Notes under the pieces: model-generated | The model's database searches: none | Told to the model about the DNA's origin: nothing | The model's input: only the letters and a program-made list of their open reading frames with translations | NCBI RefSeq assembly: GCF_012726195.1 | Contig: NZ_JAASAF010000006.1 | Span: forward strand, 1 to 64,000 | Direction: 5' to 3' | Origin: Rhodococcus sp. HNM0563 | Lineage (GTDB): Bacteria > Actinomycetota > Actinomycetes > Mycobacteriales > Mycobacteriaceae | DNA length: 64,000 nucleotides | Made by a program: the position numbers and the translations under genes | Shown here: piece by piece, positions 51,861 through 61,320 of the stretch | Layout of the letters: the number at the start of each line of letters is the position of its first letter | How positions within the stretch are numbered: position 1 is the first letter of the stretch

Positions 51861-52706
51861 GAAGAACAGGCGGTCCCGCGCGACCGCGGGATCGAGGGGG
51901 ACGACGGCTCTCGCCGGGTCGTGGGGGTAGGTCTGCACATCCCGGAGATGCCGGGCGGCAATCACCCGAGCCGATGCGGCGTCGCCGTCCTCGATGCACT
52001 GCAGGATCTGTCCGTGCACGGCCAGCGCCTGTGCCCGTTCGGCCGGCGGAATCCGCTCCGGGTCCGCCCGCTCGCTCGCCCAGTCCGTGACATGGCTCGA
52101 CCACAGCGCCTCGAGTGCTCCCGCGAGCACGATCAGCGACCTGTTTCCGCACAGTTCAACGACCGATTCGTGGAATCGGCGCGAAAGCGTGGTCGCCGCA
52201 ACAAGGTCGTCGATCTTGGACAGTGATTCCTCGTGCAGGGCACGCAGGACCGGGACCACTTCGGTGGCGCGGTCCTCGCGCTCCGCGCACAGGGCGGCGC
52301 ACATCGGTTCGACCTCGTGCAGGGCACGGCCGACGTCGTCGATGTCCGTACCCGACATCGCGAGCACCATCGAGAGACTGTAGGCGACGTTCCCCGGGGT
52401 GGGCCGGTGCACGACGGCGCCACCCCGATTGCCGCGGCGGACACGGACGAGGCCCTCGGCCTCGAGGATGCGGAGCGCCTCGCGCAGGGACTGGACGTTC
52501 ACCGGGTACTGCTCGCGGAGTTCGGCCTCCTTCGGCAGGATCTCACCCTCGCCGAGGTCGCCGCGAAGGATGCGCTCGCGGATCTGGTCCGCCACCATCT
52601 CGGCAAGCCGCCGCCAGCGCAGGCTGCCCGGACCTGGGACCTGCGACTTCCGGTCCTGTCCCTGTGCGGGCACTGCCGTCACATCCTTCTGTCCACGGGC
52701 GTCCAT
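51855..52706 (-). CDS. GntR/FadR-family regulator
   Basis: This 283-residue protein has an N-terminal winged helix (RLAEMVADQIRERILRGDLG, LPKEAELREQYPVNVQSLRE, LEAEGLVRVRRGNRGGA) and a C-terminal FCD effector domain with the metal-type His residues (SRRFHESVVELCG, VHGQILQCIEDGD, ARHLRDVQTYP). ATG 52706 is used; the long frame to 53513 is a shadow of the dehydrogenase. It converges on the amidohydrolase and probably governs these genes. FCD regulators commonly respond to organic acids. Confidence 0.88.
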   Translation of the reverse strand: MDARGQKDVTAVPAQGQDRKSQVPGPGSLRWRRLAEMVADQIRERILRGDLGEGEILPKEAELREQYPVNVQSLREALRILEAEGLVRVRRGNRGGAVVHRPTPGNVAYSLSMVLAMSGTDIDDVGRALHEVEPMCAALCAEREDRATEVVPVLRALHEESLSKIDDLVAATTLSRRFHESVVELCGNRSLIVLAGALEALWSSHVTDWASERADPERIPPAERAQALAVHGQILQCIEDGDAASARVIAARHLRDVQTYPHDPARAVVPLDPAVARDRLFFG

Positions 52707-52819
52707 GATGTGCAAAGTTACCAAACTTACCGAAATTGGCCCCGGACCGTCCGTGCATTTCCGGCGGACAGAGACATGCCGCCCCGCCTCGGCCCGCCAC
52801 ACTGCGAAGGCGGGCGAAT

Positions 52820-53728
52820 TCACCGCAGTGTCCAGTGCGGGGCTTCGTTGCGGCACACCCGGGCCACATTGGCCGCGGTCATCTCGAACATCCGCTCGCG
52901 CGCCGACGAACTGCCACCCGCGACGTGCGGGCTGAGCAGGACGTTGTCGAGGGCTAACAAGGGACTGTCGGCCCCCAGCGGTTCGCCGGCGAAGACATCC
53001 AGCGCGGCGCCGGCCAGCGATCCGGTCCGAACGGCCTCCGCGAGTGCGATTTCGTCGACGACCGGGCCGCGGGCGACGTTGACCACCAGTGCTTCCGGTG
53101 GAAGCAGCGCCAGCTCGCGTGTGCCGATCAACCCGTGGGTCTGCGCGGTGAGCGGGACCGCGACGACAAGCACGTCCGAGCGCGCGAGGAGAACATCGAG
53201 GGGCCGGTGCCGTAGCGGGGACTCCGGGTGGGGGCGCCGCGAGCTGTACGCGACATCGCATCCGAATGCCCGGAACAGCGCGTCGCAGCGCCGGTTGATG
53301 TCGCCGAAACCGACGAGCCCGACCCGACGGTCGCCGAGATCCCGGCACTCGCGCTGCAGGATCGACGCCTGCGGCCATCGTCCGGCACGCATCTCGGAGT
53401 CGGCCCACCCGATCGAGCGGCACAGATTCGCGGTGGCCGCGACAGCCCACTCCGCGACCGACGCGGCATTGCCTCCAGGTGTATTGGCAACCGGTACACC
53501 GACTTCGGACCAAGCATCGAGGTCGATGAACGAGACGCCGACCCCGGGTTGCTGGATCAGCCGCAGATGCCCGCCCACCGCGGCCTCCGCGGGTCCGAGC
53601 ACCAACTGCCCGCTCCAGTCCGCAACGACGATGTCGGCGCCCGGCAGCAGGTCCCGCACCTCGTCACCGGCGCGGACAGCGGGTACGGCTACGGACGCGG
53701 TATCGCCGACGGCGAGGCGCACCGCCAC
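52820..53728 (-). CDS. D-2-hydroxyacid dehydrogenase (NAD-dependent)
   Basis: This 302-residue protein has the layout of phosphoglycerate/hydroxyacid dehydrogenases: catalytic-domain start, NTPGGNAASVAEWAVA, Rossmann motif VGLVGFGDINRRCDALFRAF, VNVARGPVVDEIALAEAV (catalytic Arg), AALDVFAGEP (Glu), LLSPHVAGGSS (His). The start is GTG 53728. The Rossmann motif has GFGDIN where GxGxxG expects a final Gly, a mild variant. It reduces a 2-oxo acid or oxidises a 2-hydroxy acid, consistent with the acid catabolism inferred for this island. Confidence 0.88.
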   Translation of the reverse strand: MAVRLAVGDTASVAVPAVRAGDEVRDLLPGADIVVADWSGQLVLGPAEAAVGGHLRLIQQPGVGVSFIDLDAWSEVGVPVANTPGGNAASVAEWAVAATANLCRSIGWADSEMRAGRWPQASILQRECRDLGDRRVGLVGFGDINRRCDALFRAFGCDVAYSSRRPHPESPLRHRPLDVLLARSDVLVVAVPLTAQTHGLIGTRELALLPPEALVVNVARGPVVDEIALAEAVRTGSLAGAALDVFAGEPLGADSPLLALDNVLLSPHVAGGSSSARERMFEMTAANVARVCRNEAPHWTLR

Positions 53729-53803
53729 CTCGACCGCCGGATCCCATGAGGATCAGGACGCGGTCGGTGTGACGGTGCGCCTCGTGCCGGCGTGATGCCG
53801 TCG

Positions 53804-54790
53804 TCATGCCTCGGCGGGCTCACCGGCTCTGGCGGGCAGCCGCGTCGCCGCCAGGCCCCCGACCACCGCGCAGACGGCGACCAGCGCGTACGCCCACTGG
53901 AATCCCATGCCCTCGTACACCGGCCGTCCGGCGACGATCGTCTGGATGTTCGCGTTGAGGACCACGAACACCACGGTCGTACCCACGCCGGCCATCAGGG
54001 TGCGGCTGACCTCTGTCATGCTGGCGCTGACCACCTGATTGTCGGGTGGCACCGCCGCGATGACGAGATTCGGGATGGCGGCCCCGCCCAGCCCCACACC
54101 GAGGTGGACCAGGCCGGTCGCGGCGAGCACGATCAGTTCGTCGCCGCGGCCGATACCCATCGTCAGCGCGCCCACCGCGACGGTGACGGCAGCCGCGATC
54201 ATGTGCGCTCTCGCTCCCAGCCGACGCACGGTGAGTCCGACGATCAGGCCACCGGCCACGATGCCGATCCCGTTGACGACGCCGAAGACCGCGTACTCGC
54301 TGGCGTTCATCCCGAACCCGTAGTCGCCGCCCGCCTCCCGCGGAGTCATCGCCATGATCGCGAGGATCGAGCTGGTCGTGGTTCCGACACCGTAGACCAG
54401 GCCGGACGCGAGCACCGTGTACAACAGTGCCGGACGCCGCAATTGGTGCAGATCGACCAGTGGTTCGCGGACCTTGCCCGCCTGCACGATCCAGGCCGCG
54501 AACAGTCCGCACCCGACCGCCAGCAGGCCGAGGGTTCCCGTGCTGGCCCAACCCCATTGCGGCGCCGAGCTCACCGCGACCAGGACTGCCGCGACCGAGC
54601 TGCCCAGCAGGAACGCGCCGACCAGATCGGGACGCGAATCCGCGGACCGTACCGGGGATTCCGGGACCACGAGCAGTGCGGCCACGGCCAGCACGGCGGT
54701 GAGCACGGTGACGAACCAGAAGGCGCCCGCGACACCGTGATTGTCGATGAGCCAGCCCGCGAGGAACGGTTGCAGTACGACGACGATGCT
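53804..54790 (-). pseudogene. 5'-truncated MFS (DHA2-type) transporter
   Basis: The frame gives roughly the last 330 residues of a drug-efflux-type MFS protein: QPFLAGWLIDNHGVAGAFWF through TM helices to [15 protein letters not shown]. The N-terminal TM helices, including the usual motif A and motif C region, are missing. Upstream of about 54790 the frame becomes the antisense of an acyl-CoA synthetase remnant. There is no start signal at the break. It is best read as a pseudogene left by a deletion. Confidence 0.8.
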
Positions 54791-55094
54791 GGCCGTGGGG
54801 CTTCCGGACGACGTCTTCGGCGAGCGGGTCTGTGTCGTGGTCAGCGGCAGTTCTGCCGGCGGGCTGACGTTGCCCGATTTGACCGCGTTTCTGGCCGGGC
54901 ACGGCATGACCAAGGAATACCTGCCCGAGTTTCTGCTCGTGGTCGACGCATTGCCCCGGTCGTCGGGAGGGAAGCTGGCGAAGGGGCAGGTTCGGGACCT
55001 GGCTCTGGCCGCGCTCGCCGCCGGTGAACTCGATGCTTCGGCGGGTCCGGCAGTGCGTCCGCGACCGAGTTCGTTCCCGGTAGGGCAGCCGTGA
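54791..55094 (+). pseudogene. C-terminal remnant of an acyl-CoA synthetase (AMP-binding)
   Basis: About 100 residues match only the C-terminal AMP-binding_C lid: AVGLPDDVFGERVCVVVSGS, LTLPDLTAFLAGHGMTKEYL, LPEFLLVVDALPRSSGGKLA with the catalytic Lys. Homology begins abruptly at about 54791, exactly where the opposed MFS gene breaks off. The N-terminal ~400 residues with the adenylate-binding core are absent, so it is non-functional as a ligase. Confidence 0.8.
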
Positions 55095-55206
55095 AGATTC
55101 GGCCCGGTGAGAGAGACGACCGATTGCCGTGTCACGGTCACGCCGGTAGGAAGGCAACACACCCCGCGGGTCCCGATTCCGTATCCGTGAAGGACAGGAG
55201 ATCCAT

Positions 55207-55794
55207 GTGACCGAGATCGATCAACCGAACCGCATGGTCGGCTTCACCAGAATGGACGAATCGACGAAGGAGGACATCGCACTCATCTTCACCGAGTCGA
55301 AGAAGTTCCTGAACGATCGCCTCGTCGACACGATGATCGACCTGCTGGACTCGCTCGAGGGGCCGACGCTCGGTTACCAGGTCGACCGCTACGAGCACTC
55401 GCTGCAGACTGCGTCGAGGGCATATCGAGAAGGTGCCAGAACTGATCTCGTCGTCGCGGCTCTGCTGCACGATGTGGGCGACGCGATGGCACCAGCCAAC
55501 CACGCGGAACTTGCGGCGTCGATCGTCCGTCCGTACCTCGACGCGGAATCGACCTGGGTCGTGCAGCACCACGGGATCTTCCAGGGCTACCACTACTGGG
55601 ACCGGCTCGGCCTCGACACCAATGCGCGTGAAAAGTTCCGAGGTTCACCGTATTTCGATACATGCGCCCACTTCTGTGCGGAATGGGACCAGGTTTCCTT
55701 CGACCCGGCGTACCCGACCCTGCCGATCGACCACTTCGTACCGATGCTGCGTGAGGTGTTCACCCGACCGGCATCGGGGTTCGGGGCCGACTGA
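55207..55794 (+). CDS. PhnZ/MIOX-like HD-domain diiron oxygenase (copy 2)
   Basis: This 195-residue paralogue of the oxygenase at 47266-47889 shares GFTRMDEST near its start and the complete ligand set: His64 (RYEHSLQ), His88-Asp89 (LLHDVGD), His99 (ANHAELAA), His121/122 (VQHHGIF) and Asp161 (AEWDQVSFDP). HHGIFQGYHY is even closer to PhnZ wording. GTG 55207 follows AGGAG; the overlapping ATG 55205 hits a stop at once. It stands alone downstream of the truncated synthetase. It may duplicate copy 1 or handle a related substrate. Confidence 0.85.
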   Translation: MTEIDQPNRMVGFTRMDESTKEDIALIFTESKKFLNDRLVDTMIDLLDSLEGPTLGYQVDRYEHSLQTASRAYREGARTDLVVAALLHDVGDAMAPANHAELAASIVRPYLDAESTWVVQHHGIFQGYHYWDRLGLDTNAREKFRGSPYFDTCAHFCAEWDQVSFDPAYPTLPIDHFVPMLREVFTRPASGFGAD

Positions 55795-56403
55795 TCCGCC
55801 ACCGGCGGCCGATCCACAAACAAGCGTGCCGGTCGCGCCGGAATCTGAGACGAGCACCTGCGGAAAGAGGGGCATCGAGACGAACTTGAGCGCGTAAGAT
55901 GAGACAGATTAAATAAGGTAAGCCTCCCCTTCGTTCGACTCGGTGTCGGTCGACTGCACTGTGGCATTGCAGTAGTACGGCAGAGATAGCCCGGGTCTCG
56001 CCCTCTTAGCAGAACGACGTGGCCGGGCGTGCCCAGTTCGTGTCCCACAGAGATGAAGTCTCGGACTCACCGGGGGCGATGCATCAGTATCGCCGCCGTA
56101 CAGATTGAACGCCCGCCCTCGGCCTTCCGCTTGGAAATGCGGCGGAGCCCTCTCGGTCGTGCTTCCTGCCGGTCGTGCGTGCATGCACCCCACGCGAGAG
56201 GGCCCTACCCGCCACGAATGGCAGGTGCGCCTCCTCCTCCTCCTCGGCGGCCCGGTTTCCGGGCAGCTACGACTACTCCCCAACAGGAGCTTCGTGCATA
56301 GTTCCACACGACCCTGCCCCCCAAAGATAGATGCCCGCCGAACTAGACACCTTCAAGCGGAGTCGTCATGCCTGACTTCAGATTTCACTGGCGAGTAAAT
56401 CGA
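55795..56403. other. 609-nt region without a recognised gene, boundary of two gene sets
   Basis: There is no convincing reading frame on either strand; frames present are Arg/Pro-rich and lack start signals. It contains an interrupted inverted repeat CCCTCTCG (56148-56155)/CGAGAGGG (56195-56202) enclosing GTGCATGCAC, and AT-rich stretches near 55900-55925. It separates the catabolic genes from the end of the leftward leu/trp-like operon. I see no clear terminator hairpin right after the operon's last stop. Confidence 0.5.
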
Positions 56404-58254
56404 TCATTGTGGAGCGGTTCTCACATACTCGGCGAGGGAACGAGCGGTTAGCGTCGAGGCGTTCATCTGCCGTACCGGCAGCTTGACGTCGAAAGCCCGC
56501 TGGACCGCCATCACCAGCTTGACAATTCGGAGTGAATCTGCGCCCAGTTCGACGAATCGGTCCATCGGAGCAATCACACCGGTCAGGCCGAGAACCTCAC
56601 GGGCTATATCGACGATGGCGGCTTCATCTGAGGTCATCAACTGGTCCGCAACGTGAATGACACGTTGACGGGCGACGAGATGGTCCTCAGTGACCTCCGG
56701 AAGCCGCTTCTTGTCGATCTTGTCATTGATCGTCACCGGTATTGCGTCAACGCGGACTAGGTACGTGGGCACCATGTACTCCGGAAGCAGGTCTTGGAGC
56801 CGTTCAAGTCCATCGGCCACGCCCGCATCCGGATCGATCACCACGAAGGCGACGATCGCCGTTGAATTATCGCCCTCCTCGCGGATGCCGCAATGTGCAC
56901 GGGCGCCGAACGCTTTCTCGACGGCCGCCTCGACCTCGCCGAGTTCGACGCGTAGGCCTCGCACCTGCACCTGGTCGTCGGCCCGACCTTCGAATCTAAG
57001 GATTCGGTTCTCGTCGATACGCGCCAGATCGCCTGTTCGATACATGACCGGGTGTGCATCGTCGAGCAGTTCGTTTGCGACAGGATTGCGGACAAATCGG
57101 CGCTCGGTTTCATGCGGATTCGAGTCGTATCCGCGCGCCAGGACGTCGCCCGAGATATAGATCTCGCCCACCTCACCGAACGGGACCGGCTTGCAATCCG
57201 GGTCGAGCAAGAAGACGTGATACCCCGGCATCGGTATACCCAGCGGGGCGAATCGGGAACTATCGGACGGATCGAACTCGTGAGTCGTGACTGCCACCGT
57301 CGCCTCGGTCGTTCCATACCCGGCGCGGATGTTCAGTCGCGGTATGAGCGAACGTAGTCGACGAAGTTCAGAGTTCGGAATCGGCTCACCGCCGGAAATA
57401 AGGTATCGCAGGGGAACGTCGATTTCCGCCTGTTCGAAGTACGAGGCCACGCCCTCTAGCAGCGCCGGCGACAAGATCGCGAATGCGATGTTGTCCTGCA
57501 GGATCTTCTCAGCAAGCGTTGCCGTGTCGCAGATGTCGTTGGGGTCGAACACGAATACTTGGCCGCCCGAATTCAGCGGGATGAAATGTTCCAGGAACGA
57601 GCTGTCGAAACCATAGGAGGCAATGAGTGCGCCGCGCAGGCCGGGCAGATCGTAGCCAAGCTGACGCCAGCCATGCAGCTGCTTCGCCAGCTGGAAGTGC
57701 CTGCCAACTACGCCTTTTGGTGCGCCCGTCGTGCCCGAAGTGAAGATGACGTACGCATCATCGTCCGGCGCGACGGCGACGGGCACCGAATTGTTGGCCG
57801 TCGCCGTGACGGCCTCCGCGATCGGCAGGACGTCCATGACCGACGTCGGGTCGACTAGATCGGGAGTCGAAGCGAGGATCGTCCGAATACCGGACGTAAC
57901 GACGATGTGGCGGACCCGCTCAATTGGGTTTCGGATGTCAATCGGCACGTACACCAGGCCCGCCGCGAACACGCCCAGCATGGCCGCAGTTGCCTCGATC
58001 GAACGATCGACCACAACGCCGACCCGTTCCGGCGAACGCAGCCCACGGTTGCGCAGTGCGGCAGCAATCGCCAAGGACTGGCGCGCCAACTCTCCATATG
58101 TAAATGTGCGATCACCGTGTGTGATGGCAGGCATCTGTGGCGAGCGCTCAGCGGCTTGGAAGAAGGCGTCGAAGACCGGTCGGTATTCGAAGTTAACGAG
58201 GGGACCGCCGTACGTGCCGGCGGCCGTGATCAACGGCTCTGCGGTCGATGTCAC
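56404..58254 (-). CDS. Free-standing NRPS adenylation-carrier (A-T) didomain
   Basis: This 616-residue protein has an NRPS A domain (about 25-530): FTYGELARQS, YVIFTSGTTGAPKGVVGRH (A3), YGFDSSFLEHF (A4), NIRAGYGTTEATVAV (A5), VMYRTGDLAR (A7), the A8 loop FEGRADDQVQVRGLRVELGE and A10 Lys in INDKIDKKRLP. A carrier domain follows with the phosphopantetheine Ser in LGADSLRIV (near 574). Asp at the first pocket position in FDSS indicates an alpha-amino acid; by-eye code D-S-L-I-I-G-G-V-A-K. There is no condensation or thioesterase domain. GTG 58254 overlaps the trpA stop. It loads an amino acid for tailoring or transfer. Confidence 0.9.
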   Translation of the reverse strand: MTSTAEPLITAAGTYGGPLVNFEYRPVFDAFFQAAERSPQMPAITHGDRTFTYGELARQSLAIAAALRNRGLRSPERVGVVVDRSIEATAAMLGVFAAGLVYVPIDIRNPIERVRHIVVTSGIRTILASTPDLVDPTSVMDVLPIAEAVTATANNSVPVAVAPDDDAYVIFTSGTTGAPKGVVGRHFQLAKQLHGWRQLGYDLPGLRGALIASYGFDSSFLEHFIPLNSGGQVFVFDPNDICDTATLAEKILQDNIAFAILSPALLEGVASYFEQAEIDVPLRYLISGGEPIPNSELRRLRSLIPRLNIRAGYGTTEATVAVTTHEFDPSDSSRFAPLGIPMPGYHVFLLDPDCKPVPFGEVGEIYISGDVLARGYDSNPHETERRFVRNPVANELLDDAHPVMYRTGDLARIDENRILRFEGRADDQVQVRGLRVELGEVEAAVEKAFGARAHCGIREEGDNSTAIVAFVVIDPDAGVADGLERLQDLLPEYMVPTYLVRVDAIPVTINDKIDKKRLPEVTEDHLVARQRVIHVADQLMTSDEAAIVDIAREVLGLTGVIAPMDRFVELGADSLRIVKLVMAVQRAFDVKLPVRQMNASTLTARSLAEYVRTAPQ

Positions 58255-59072
58255 GCGTTGGCACCTTCCGAGAATGATGTATGCATGGTTGCGCTCTTCA
58301 TGGTCCGGATGGAATCTGCTAGGACTTCCCCCAAGCGTTCACGATCGCCGAGGTGCGCGGCAACCAAGCTTACGATTGCCGAGCCGACGATGACACCGGC
58401 GAATCCGGCGTCAACGGCCTGGTTGACCTGTTCGGGACTGGAGATCCCGAACCCGAGAACCGGCGGGGCGGATTCGCGCTCCCGCAGGCCGGGCAGATGC
58501 ATGCCGATGTGTTCGGACACGGTCGCCGAAGCCCCCGTCACACCGGCCCGGCTGGTGACGTAGACGTAGCCCTCGCTTCGCGAAGCCACCGCATCGATCA
58601 CTTGCTGGTCCGCATTGGGCGGCAAGATATAGACCCGCCGGATACCATCGGCCTCGGCTGCAGGAAGGTGCTCTTCGAGCGGAGCGTCGGGAACCAGGAG
58701 CGAGTCGACGCCGGCGTCGACACAGCGCTGGGCGAATCCAGGGATGTTCTCCACGATGTTGGCGTAAACAAGCAACCCGATCGGCAGGTCGGGATGCGCG
58801 CGGCGGACCGCGGACACAAGATCAAGCGAATCCTCGGCAGTGACCCCGGAGGCTAGGACTCGACCCGCTGCCGCCTGGATTGTCGGGCCGTCGGCAAGAG
58901 GGTCCGAGAAGGCGATTCCGAGCTCTAATGCATCGGCTCCGCTACGAACTGCGATATCGACGAGCTCGAGGAAGCGCTCGGGCGATGGATCGCCGACGAC
59001 GAAGTAGGGAATCAGTGCTGCTTCCCGTGCCGTCTCCAGCCTCGAGAACATGGCGCCGTAGCGGTCGGTCAC
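58251..59072 (-). CDS. trpA: Tryptophan synthase alpha subunit
   Basis: This 273-residue TIM barrel keeps the catalytic residues of TrpA: Glu in [18 protein letters not shown] (normally ELGIPFSDP; here Ala replaces Pro), the Asp of the same motif, the Tyr in [12 protein letters not shown], and [20 protein letters not shown] plus VIVGSAIV for phosphate binding. GTG 59072 and the trpB stop overlap (GTGA). It cleaves indole-3-glycerol phosphate to indole and glyceraldehyde 3-phosphate. No trpC, trpD or trpE is in view, so this is not a complete trp operon. Confidence 0.92.
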   Translation of the reverse strand: MTDRYGAMFSRLETAREAALIPYFVVGDPSPERFLELVDIAVRSGADALELGIAFSDPLADGPTIQAAAGRVLASGVTAEDSLDLVSAVRRAHPDLPIGLLVYANIVENIPGFAQRCVDAGVDSLLVPDAPLEEHLPAAEADGIRRVYILPPNADQQVIDAVASRSEGYVYVTSRAGVTGASATVSEHIGMHLPGLRERESAPPVLGFGISSPEQVNQAVDAGFAGVIVGSAIVSLVAAHLGDRERLGEVLADSIRTMKSATMHTSFSEGANA

Positions 59073-60268
59073 GAGCCCGACACCTCCGATTGATCGTTTT
59101 CGGCGAGATAACCCATGACCGTCGAGAGGTCCTTGTCACCGCGCCCCGACAGATTGACGACGATGTTCGCACCGCGATAGGCGGTTTTCGCCAGCTCGAA
59201 CGCGTGGGCTAGAGCGTGGGACGACTCCAGCGCCGGAATGATGCCCTCGCTCCGCGACAGCTTGACGAACGCATCGACTGCCTGCTGATTGGTCGCAGCC
59301 GCGTATCGTACGCGTCCGATGTCTCGCAGATAGGTGTGCTCGGGACCCACCGCGGGGTAGTCGAGACCGGCAGAGATGGAGTGAGACTCCTGGATCTGCC
59401 CGTGATCGTCCTGCATCACAAAGGTCTTCGTGCCGTGCAGAATGCCCACGGTTCCCTTCGACAGCGTTGCGCCGTGACGTGGCGTGTCGAGTCCGTCGCC
59501 GCCGGCCTCCACGCCGATCAGATCGACGCCCGGCTCATCGATGAATTCCGCGAAGATTCCGATCGCGTTGGAACCACCGCCGACGCAGGCGATGACCACG
59601 TCCGGAAGCTTGCCCATTGCCCGCTTCGCTTGTTCCTTCGCCTCGGCACCGATCACGCGGTGGAACTCCTTGACTATGCGCGGGTAAGGGTGGGGTCCGG
59701 CCGCCGTGCCGAGCAAGTAGTGGGTGTCCTCATAGCTGCCCGACCACTGGCGGACGGCCTCGTTGCACGCCTCTTTCAGAGTTTGCGCTCCCGCGGTCAC
59801 CGGGACGACCTCGGCACCGAGCAGGCGCATGCGGTCGACGTTCGGCTTCTGCCGAGCGCAGTCCTCCGCGCCCATATAGACCCGCACGTTCAACCCAAGC
59901 AGTGCACCCGCGATCGCGGTGGCGACCCCGTGTTGCCCGGCGCCCGTTTCCGCGATGATGTTGGTCTTGCCCATGCGCTTGGCCAGAAGGGCCTGTCCCA
60001 GAACCTGGTTCGTTTTGTGGGCGCCACCGTGGACGAGATCTTCCCGCTTGAGATAGATCTGCGCGCCGTACTCCGCGGACAGGTTCCGGCAGAATGTCAG
60101 CGGGGTGGGACGTCCGGCGAACTCATTTAGCAAGCCGTGGAACTCGGACATGAAATCACTGTCGACCAGACACTTCTCGAAAGCATCCTCGAGCTCGTTC
60201 AGCGCTGGAATGAGAATCTGCGGGACGAACCTGCCCCCGTACTCCCCGTAGTAACTAGTTGAGGTCAT
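59069..60268 (-). CDS. trpB: Tryptophan synthase beta subunit
   Basis: This 399-residue PLP enzyme has [13 protein letters not shown], the Schiff-base Lys in [19 protein letters not shown], the catalytic Glu in [14 protein letters not shown], the phosphate loop [13 protein letters not shown] and [17 protein letters not shown] 60268 has GGAAAG 8 nt upstream; GTG 60277 is an alternative. It is coupled to trpA by a 4-nt overlap and lies 5 nt after the LeuB-like gene. It condenses indole with serine. Residues look canonical, so normal TrpB activity is expected, possibly on a modified indole. Confidence 0.92.
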   Translation of the reverse strand: MTSTSYYGEYGGRFVPQILIPALNELEDAFEKCLVDSDFMSEFHGLLNEFAGRPTPLTFCRNLSAEYGAQIYLKREDLVHGGAHKTNQVLGQALLAKRMGKTNIIAETGAGQHGVATAIAGALLGLNVRVYMGAEDCARQKPNVDRMRLLGAEVVPVTAGAQTLKEACNEAVRQWSGSYEDTHYLLGTAAGPHPYPRIVKEFHRVIGAEAKEQAKRAMGKLPDVVIACVGGGSNAIGIFAEFIDEPGVDLIGVEAGGDGLDTPRHGATLSKGTVGILHGTKTFVMQDDHGQIQESHSISAGLDYPAVGPEHTYLRDIGRVRYAAATNQQAVDAFVKLSRSEGIIPALESSHALAHAFELAKTAYRGANIVVNLSGRGDKDLSTVMGYLAENDQSEVSGS

Positions 60269-60273
60269 GAGTG

Positions 60274-61320
60274 TCACTTTCCGATCGTTGTCCCGAGTGC
60301 GCTGCCGAGTCTTTCCAATCGAGCAAGCACACTATCCATGAACGCGCGGGTGGTACCGGAGCCGCCCAGATCAGGAGTCGTCAGCGTGGTTTCCATCGAC
60401 TCCCGCAGGCAGGTTTCGAGCGCCGTGGCTGCATCGGTCCGCCCCATGTGGTCAAGTAACAGCACAAGCGACCTTGCTGCGCCTACCGGGTTTGCGATGC
60501 CCAATCCAGCAATGTCCGGCGCGCTGCCATGCACGGGTTCGAACAGTCCGAACCGCGACTCGGGACAGATGCTCGCGCTCGGCGCGGTGCCGAGGCCGCC
60601 CATCAGTGCCGCCCCGACGTCGCTGGCGATGTCACCGAACAAATTCGGTGCGAGTACGACTTCAAATGTGCCCGGATCGCGGACCAGCTTGTAACAGAAG
60701 GCGTCTACGTACTCCTCATTTGCCTCGATCTGTGGAAACTGTGCCAGTTCCGTTCGGAAGACGTCCTGCCACAACGCCCCCGTATTGGGGACAGCATTCG
60801 CCTTGTGGACGAGCGTCACCTTGGTTCGTCCCCTGGCGGTGGCGTCCGCGAGACCGTACCGCACGAACTTCGTCACGATATCGCGGGTGTACACGCATTC
60901 GTCGATGGCGACCGTCGCAACTCCCGCGTTCTCGACCCGGCCTCCGATGCCGACATACAGTCCCTGCGTGTTCTCGCGATAGAGGTCGATCGTGTGGCCC
61001 GGCAGTAGCAGCGGGCGATAATTGACATACAGCGACAGCCCGCGCCGCAACCCCAGCAGGATCTCCCGGCCGTGGGCTGTCGTCGGGATCCGCGGATCGC
61101 CGAGCGCACCGAAGAAGATCGCATCGAAGTCCTTCTGCAACATCGTGATTGCGCCCTCCGGGAGTCCAACTCCGTCGGCGAGCCACCTATCGGCACCCCA
61201 GTTGAACGTCGTGAATTCGATGTCGAGTCCGAACAAGTCGTCGAGCACCGGAACCACTTGTATGACGGAATTGACGACTTCGGGTCCAATTCCGTCGCCC
61301 GGTATCACTGCGACACGCAC
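60274..61320 (-). CDS. Isopropylmalate/tartrate-type beta-decarboxylating dehydrogenase
   Basis: This 348-residue NAD-dependent enzyme has [28 protein letters not shown], the Arg-rich substrate loop [38 protein letters not shown] (Lys), and [20 protein letters not shown]. The substrate loop looks more like tartrate-dehydrogenase-type members than housekeeping LeuB. GTG 61320 sits inside the dehydratase gene behind GTGGAG, overlapping it by 16 nt; longer frames are shadows. It would oxidise and decarboxylate the 3-substituted malate made by the two upstream enzymes. Confidence 0.88.
   Translation of the reverse strand: MRVAVIPGDGIGPEVVNSVIQVVPVLDDLFGLDIEFTTFNWGADRWLADGVGLPEGAITMLQKDFDAIFFGALGDPRIPTTAHGREILLGLRRGLSLYVNYRPLLLPGHTIDLYRENTQGLYVGIGGRVENAGVATVAIDECVYTRDIVTKFVRYGLADATARGRTKVTLVHKANAVPNTGALWQDVFRTELAQFPQIEANEEYVDAFCYKLVRDPGTFEVVLAPNLFGDIASDVGAALMGGLGTAPSASICPESRFGLFEPVHGSAPDIAGLGIANPVGAARSLVLLLDHMGRTDAATALETCLRESMETTLTTPDLGGSGTTRAFMDSVLARLERLGSALGTTIGK

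Noticed and set aside
53792-55027. Rightward open frame (411 codons) across the MFS remnant and synthetase remnant
   Set aside because: It is antisense to the truncated transporter and out of frame with the synthetase remnant, with low-complexity composition.
55795-56403. Small genes on either strand in this intergenic region (frames up to about 130 codons)
   Set aside because: They lack ribosome sites, are Arg/Pro-rich or run through inverted repeats, and show no recognisable motif.
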